A stretch of 64,000 nucleotides of DNA. Source: Paenibacillus marchantiophytorum (GTDB lineage: Bacteria > Bacillota > Bacilli > Paenibacillales > NBRC-103111). Shown here in pieces: positions 60,313 to 64,000 of the stretch. Within the stretch, counting starts at the first letter, position 1, and the number at the start of each line of letters is the position of its first letter. Below the pieces are notes generated by a model. The model had not been told where the DNA came from. It worked only from the letters and a program-made list of their open reading frames with translations, and made no database searches. The position numbers were made by a program, and so were the translations under genes. The stretch covers positions 1-64,000 of the forward strand of contig NZ_BMHE01000015.1 of assembly GCF_014640555.1 (NCBI RefSeq). The letters run 5' to 3'.

Positions 60313-61628
60313 GAGTAAAAAGATATGTTGTCGATTCCATGCCGGATGCTTTGCAGAAAATACGCACTGATTTGGGCAAGGATGCTGTTATTTTGAATAC
60401 CAAAGAAATTCGTACTGGCGGCTTTCTCGGTTTATTTGGCAAAAAAAAGATTGAAGTTATTGCAGCAATCGATGCTTCGAACGCTGCTGCCAATGCGGCT
60501 AACCAACAGCGTGCAGCAGCACCTCACATGCAGCAGCCGCGGGTGCAGGCACCGGCAAACAATCTTCAAGCTGTTAAGCAGCAAACACATATGTCGGATT
60601 TTCCTGATGTTCCTGATGTTTTCGCTCCCGTGAGCCCAGCCAGAGAACCCGTAGCTGTCAAAACAGCTCACGAAGCGCCTGCAGCTCCGCTCTATGCTGC
60701 GCAGCAATCGTACTCACCCGTTTCTGTGAATGCACCTAACAGGCCTAATGCTAAGGATGAGCACTTGCTTGAGGAACTCAAGCAAATGAAGGAAATGATG
60801 CACAAGCTGACGAAAGCGGCAGACGTTTCCAATCTTCCGGAACCATTGCAACAAATTGAACAACGACTTTACGATCAAGAAGTAGATGCTTTACTTGTTC
60901 GCCAAATTATTGACGAGACCTTAGCTGATTTCGAATTGGCCGATGAACCCGTGACGGAAGAATCCGCCAAACAAATCATTAAGTCCAAACTTGGTCAAGT
61001 TTTTCAGTCAGATAAAAGCAAACAAATTTCACCGAATACTCGCGTTGTTCATTTCGTAGGGCCAACCGGGGTTGGCAAAACAACGACGATAGCCAAGTTA
61101 GCTGCTGAACAAGTCCTGAAGTATCAACGAAAAGTTGGATTCATCACTTCGGATACGTATCGTATTGCAGCAATTGAGCAGTTGAAAACGTACGCTACTA
61201 TTTTGAATGTGCCGTTGGAAGTAGTCTTCTCTCCGCAAGATTTATCGAAAGCTTTTCATAATCTAGCGGATTGCGATATTATTTTCATGGATACGGCCGG
61301 TCGGAATTTTAGGAATGAAATGTATGTTTCTGAACTGAACTCACTTCTCAAGACGCAGGGGAATAGTGAAACGATTCTCGTCTTGAGTTTAACAACCAAA
61401 TATCGCGATATGAGAGCTATTACCAACAATTTCAATAAGTTTAAATTGGACAAAGTAATCTTTACGAAAATGGACGAAACGGATTCTTACGGGGCAATTG
61501 TGAATATTGTTCATGAATTTACTCTTCAAATCTCCTATGTTGCGAATGGACAAAATGTCCCTGATGATATTACGGAGATGAATGAGTGGCAAATCATTGA
61601 TTTGTTATTGGAGGAGCCTAAAGCATGA
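60309..61628 (+). CDS. flhF: Flagellar SRP-like GTPase FlhF
   Basis: 439 residues. It places the flagellar base at the right site. The basic B domain (1-60) has GGFLGLFGKKKIEVIAAID, followed by an Ala/Gln/Pro-rich linker (60-150). The NG domain has G1 GPTGVGKTTTIAKLAA (about 251), DTAGRNFRN and TKMDETDSYG. It is the third SRP-family GTPase in the window after ftsY and ffh. ATGA overlap with flhG. Confidence 0.97.
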   Translation: MRVKRYVVDSMPDALQKIRTDLGKDAVILNTKEIRTGGFLGLFGKKKIEVIAAIDASNAAANAANQQRAAAPHMQQPRVQAPANNLQAVKQQTHMSDFPDVPDVFAPVSPAREPVAVKTAHEAPAAPLYAAQQSYSPVSVNAPNRPNAKDEHLLEELKQMKEMMHKLTKAADVSNLPEPLQQIEQRLYDQEVDALLVRQIIDETLADFELADEPVTEESAKQIIKSKLGQVFQSDKSKQISPNTRVVHFVGPTGVGKTTTIAKLAAEQVLKYQRKVGFITSDTYRIAAIEQLKTYATILNVPLEVVFSPQDLSKAFHNLADCDIIFMDTAGRNFRNEMYVSELNSLLKTQGNSETILVLSLTTKYRDMRAITNNFNKFKLDKVIFTKMDETDSYGAIVNIVHEFTLQISYVANGQNVPDDITEMNEWQIIDLLLEEPKA

Positions 61629-62494
61629 AGGATCAAGCAGAAGCGTTGCGGAACCTGGTACAGATTCAGAATGATAAAGGCACAAGGGCAACCAGGATTA
61701 TTACCGTGACTAGCGGAAAGGGCGGCGTTGGGAAGTCTAATTTCACGCTGAACTTTGCATTGACGCTTCAGTCCCAAGGTTATAAGGTGCTTGTTTTTGA
61801 TGCTGATATCGGGCTCGCCAATATTGACGTGCTTATGGGTGTGTCCTCTAAATACAATTTGTATCATCTTTTGAAGAAAGAAAAAACAATATGGGAAATC
61901 ATCCAAAAAGGCTATAACAATTTAGATTTTATTGCAGGCGGTTCGGGATTCAACGATTTGCTCCGCTTAACAGAGGAAGAATTAGATTACTTTGCAGAAC
62001 AAGTCATGCAGCTCAATGGATACGTAGATTTTATCATTTTTGATACCGGCGCTGGATTATCCAAAGAAACACTCAAATTTATTCTAGCCGCTGAAGAAAC
62101 GTTTGTAGTCACAACACCAGAACCAACATCCATCACTGACGCTTATGCAATAATTAAAATGGTGAATTCCATGGGACATAACGTCTCATTTAAATTAGTC
62201 ATTAACCGCGTTACAGATTCGAAAGAAGGAAAGCAAACAGCGGACAAAATCTCACTGGTTGCTAAGCAATTTCTAGATATTCATATTCCGACACTTGGTT
62301 TTGTAGACGATGATGCAACAGTTTCAAAAGCAGTAAAAAAGCAAATACCGTTTACAGTCGCTTTCCCACATTCAGCAGCATCAAGAAGCTTAAACACATT
62401 AACCGAAAATTATATCAAAGGTTATCGAGTCATTGATACGCCATCTACAGGCGTAAAAGGATTTTTAAATAAAATGATGAAACTTTTGAAATAG
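61625..62494 (+). CDS. flhG: Flagellar number regulator FlhG (YlxH, MinD-like ATPase)
   Basis: 289 residues. The deviant Walker A VTSGKGGVGKSNFTLNFAL (about 27-45) with an N-terminal activator helix (DQAEALRNLVQIQN) that stimulates FlhF GTPase. VFDADIGLANIDVLMG and DTGAGLSKETL follow, and the C-terminal amphipathic helix gives membrane binding. It controls flagellar number with FlhF and loads FliM/FliY into the C ring. Confidence 0.96.
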   Translation: MKDQAEALRNLVQIQNDKGTRATRIITVTSGKGGVGKSNFTLNFALTLQSQGYKVLVFDADIGLANIDVLMGVSSKYNLYHLLKKEKTIWEIIQKGYNNLDFIAGGSGFNDLLRLTEEELDYFAEQVMQLNGYVDFIIFDTGAGLSKETLKFILAAEETFVVTTPEPTSITDAYAIIKMVNSMGHNVSFKLVINRVTDSKEGKQTADKISLVAKQFLDIHIPTLGFVDDDATVSKAVKKQIPFTVAFPHSAASRSLNTLTENYIKGYRVIDTPSTGVKGFLNKMMKLLK

Positions 62495-62542
62495 GATTTT
62501 CGCAAATCATGTCGAATAAGCACATAAAGGGAGGGGAACAGC

Positions 62543-63667
62543 ATGGCACCTTATAACATTCTAGTCGTAGACGACTCTGTCTTTATGCGAAAAATTATTA
62601 GCGATCTGATTTCTGAAAATCCCCAATATCAAATCATTGGTACCGCTAAAAATGGTCAAGAAGCTATCGAACAAGTTAAACTTCTTCGTCCTGATGCCGT
62701 AACGATGGATATCGAAATGCCCGTCATGAACGGGCTGGATGCTCTTCAACGGATTATGGCTGAACAGCCTACACCGATTATCATGTTAAGTTCTTTAACC
62801 GAAGAAGGGGCATCTGAAACGATTAAAGCGCTAGAATGGGGAGCTGTCGACTTTATTCGAAAGCCTTCTGGCTCGATTTCCCTTGACTTATACAAAGTAA
62901 AACAGCTACTTCATGAAAAACTACATATGGCAGTAAGAACCAAAATGAGAAGCTTTCAGCCTGTTCAGCAGAAACCATTGTCTTCTCGTTTGAATACATC
63001 ACCAACTCCATCGGTATTTGAGAGAAGCAAAGCATCCGCTATGAAACCTCCTGATGTGAAAGCGGGAGCGGCTGAGGGTTCGACGCACTTCAATCATCTT
63101 GTTGCGATAGGTACTTCAACAGGAGGTCCTAGAGCTTTACATCAAGTAATCTCGAATATCCCTGCTGGTTTTCCAGCTCCGATTCTTATTGTTCAACATA
63201 TGCCGCCTAACTTTACGAAGTCATTAGCACAACGTTTGAATGACATTTCGCAAATTAAAGTTGTCGAGGCAGCGGAGGGGGATGTTCTCCAAACCGCAAC
63301 AGCTTACGTGGCTCCTGGCGGTTGGCATATGATCGCATATAAAGATTCGAACAAAACGTACAAAATCCGATTAACCAAAGAAGATCCTCGTTCTGGCCAC
63401 CGCCCCTCGGTGGATGTCATGTTTGAGTCCTTGCTTGGTATGAGTGAGTTGAAACGGCACATCGTACTGATGACAGGGATGGGAAGCGATGGCGCCAAAG
63501 GGATGCTGTCACTGAAGCAATCCGGTGTAGCGACAACCATTGCTGAGTCTGAAGAAACATGCGTCGTATACGGCATGCCTCGGGCTGCTGTAGAGATGCA
63601 AGCTGCGATGCACGTGCTGCCACAGCAAGATATTGCCGTTAGACTAGCTCAATGCGTACTTAATTAG
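62543..63667 (+). CDS. cheB: Chemotaxis glutamate methylesterase/deamidase CheB
   Basis: 374 residues. The receiver domain has Asp56 in VTMDIEMPVMNG; a linker (about 130-180) leads to the methylesterase domain. The catalytic triad is Ser192 in IGTSTGGPRAL, His in VQHMPPNFT and Asp in LMTGMGSDGAKG. It removes methyl groups from chemoreceptors for adaptation. RBS AAAGGGAGGGGAACAGC. Confidence 0.98.
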   Translation: MAPYNILVVDDSVFMRKIISDLISENPQYQIIGTAKNGQEAIEQVKLLRPDAVTMDIEMPVMNGLDALQRIMAEQPTPIIMLSSLTEEGASETIKALEWGAVDFIRKPSGSISLDLYKVKQLLHEKLHMAVRTKMRSFQPVQQKPLSSRLNTSPTPSVFERSKASAMKPPDVKAGAAEGSTHFNHLVAIGTSTGGPRALHQVISNIPAGFPAPILIVQHMPPNFTKSLAQRLNDISQIKVVEAAEGDVLQTATAYVAPGGWHMIAYKDSNKTYKIRLTKEDPRSGHRPSVDVMFESLLGMSELKRHIVLMTGMGSDGAKGMLSLKQSGVATTIAESEETCVVYGMPRAAVEMQAAMHVLPQQDIAVRLAQCVLN

Positions 63668-63718
63668 TTGAACGTTAGCAAGCAAATTGAATAATGATTC
63701 TATTGGAGGTGTGTGGTT

Positions 63719-64000
63719 TTGGAACTTAGTCAATATTTATCCATGTTTATCGATGAATCGAAAGAGCATTTGCAATCCTTGAATGAGAACTTACTAAGTT
63801 TAGAAAGCAACCCTCAGGATATTAGTATTGTACATAATATTTTCCGCTCTGCTCACACGCTGAAAGGCATGTCCGCAACGATGGGCTTCGAAGACATCGC
63901 GGCCCTTACACATGAGATGGAAAACGTCTTAGATCTAGTGCGCAACAGTAAAATTGAAATGAACCCTTTCATTTTTGATTGTATTTTCAAAAGTTTGGAT
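63719..64000 (+). CDS. cheA: Chemotaxis histidine kinase CheA (N-terminal part, cut by window edge)
   Basis: 94 codons are visible from a TTG start with TTGGAGGTGTGTGG upstream. This is the P1 phosphotransfer domain: MELSQYLSMFIDESKEHLQS at the start and the phosphorylated His46 in IFRSAHTLKGMSATMGF. The rest lies beyond the window. It phosphorylates CheY and CheB encoded just upstream. Confidence 0.96.
   Translation, partial: MELSQYLSMFIDESKEHLQSLNENLLSLESNPQDISIVHNIFRSAHTLKGMSATMGFEDIAALTHEMENVLDLVRNSKIEMNPFIFDCIFKSLD

Noticed and set aside
1..64000. CRISPR arrays, tRNA or rRNA genes, intact insertion sequences, defence or biosynthetic clusters
   Set aside because: No direct-repeat arrays, cloverleaf-type genes, transposase motifs or matching gene sets were seen on either strand.

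Overview
The window reads as chromosomal DNA of a spore-forming, flagellated Firmicute, most likely Paenibacillus or a close relative in Paenibacillaceae. This rests on gene order (rsmD-coaD-ylbJ-ylbL-yceD-rpmF-fapR-fatty acid cluster-rnc-smc-ftsY-ylxM-ffh-rpsP-khpA-rimM-trmD-rplS-lepB-rbgA-rnhB-ylqGH-yraN-sucCD-dprA-topA-trmFO-hslVU-codY-flagellar/che operon), on the Firmicute-only proteins YlbJ, FapR, CodY, YlxM, SwrD and FliY, on strong AGGAGG-type ribosome binding sites with frequent GTG/TTG starts, and on moderate GC. No database search was run; all family calls come from motifs and gene order.

Region 1 (1-2000) is the only clearly accessory stretch at the left edge. It holds a carboxymuconolactone decarboxylase-like gene preceded by a possible fragment of an aldo/keto reductase, both divergent from an AraC-family regulator, then a gene-free 580 bp with terminators and a strongly structured segment just before rsmD. 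Region 2 (2.2-6.7 kb) carries rsmD, coaD, the sporulation gene ylbJ (opposite strand), a PDZ-Lon protease, the YceD/DUF177 protein and rpmF. Region 3 (6.8-12.8 kb) is a nearly complete type II fatty acid synthesis cluster led by its own malonyl-CoA-sensing repressor: fapR-plsX-fabH-fabD-fabG-acpP-fabF. Region 4 (12.8-25 kb) is RNA, ribosome and protein-targeting housekeeping: rnc-smc-ftsY, ylxM-ffh-rpsP-khpA-rimM-trmD, rplS, lepB, rbgA, rnhB.

Region 5 (25-30.2 kb) is the most disturbed part. A FliK-like/FlhB-like gene pair (ylqG-ylqH) is coupled to yraN. Then come a 440 bp gene-free stretch, an AT-rich S66 peptidase gene, and a YifB/ComM gene on the minus strand cut off exactly where its AAA+ domain should begin. 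A small zinc-ribbon gene of unknown role follows. Region 6 (30.4-40.3 kb) holds sucCD, dprA, topA, trmFO, hslVU and codY; the xerC/codV gene that sits between trmFO and hslV in Bacillus subtilis is absent.

Region 7 (40.5-64 kb) is the large fla/che operon, unbroken and all on the plus strand: flgB-flgC-fliE-fliF-fliG-fliH-fliI-fliJ-ylxF-fliK-flgD-TIGR02530-flgE-swrD-fliL-fliM-fliY-cheY-fliO-fliP-fliQ-fliR-flhB-flhA-flhF-flhG-cheB-cheA (cheA runs off the edge). It encodes the rod, MS ring, C ring/switch, export gate and ATPase, hook scaffolding and length control, placement regulators and part of the chemotaxis phosphorelay. Many genes overlap by 4 bp (ATGA), suggesting translational coupling.

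I found no CRISPR array, rRNA, tRNA, intact insertion sequence or recognisable defence system. The points most worth a second look are small: the structured region before rsmD, the truncated comM with an SD-masking leader, the FliK-like/FlhB-like pair, the perfect palindrome in the rnhB promoter, and the odd HslV N-terminus.
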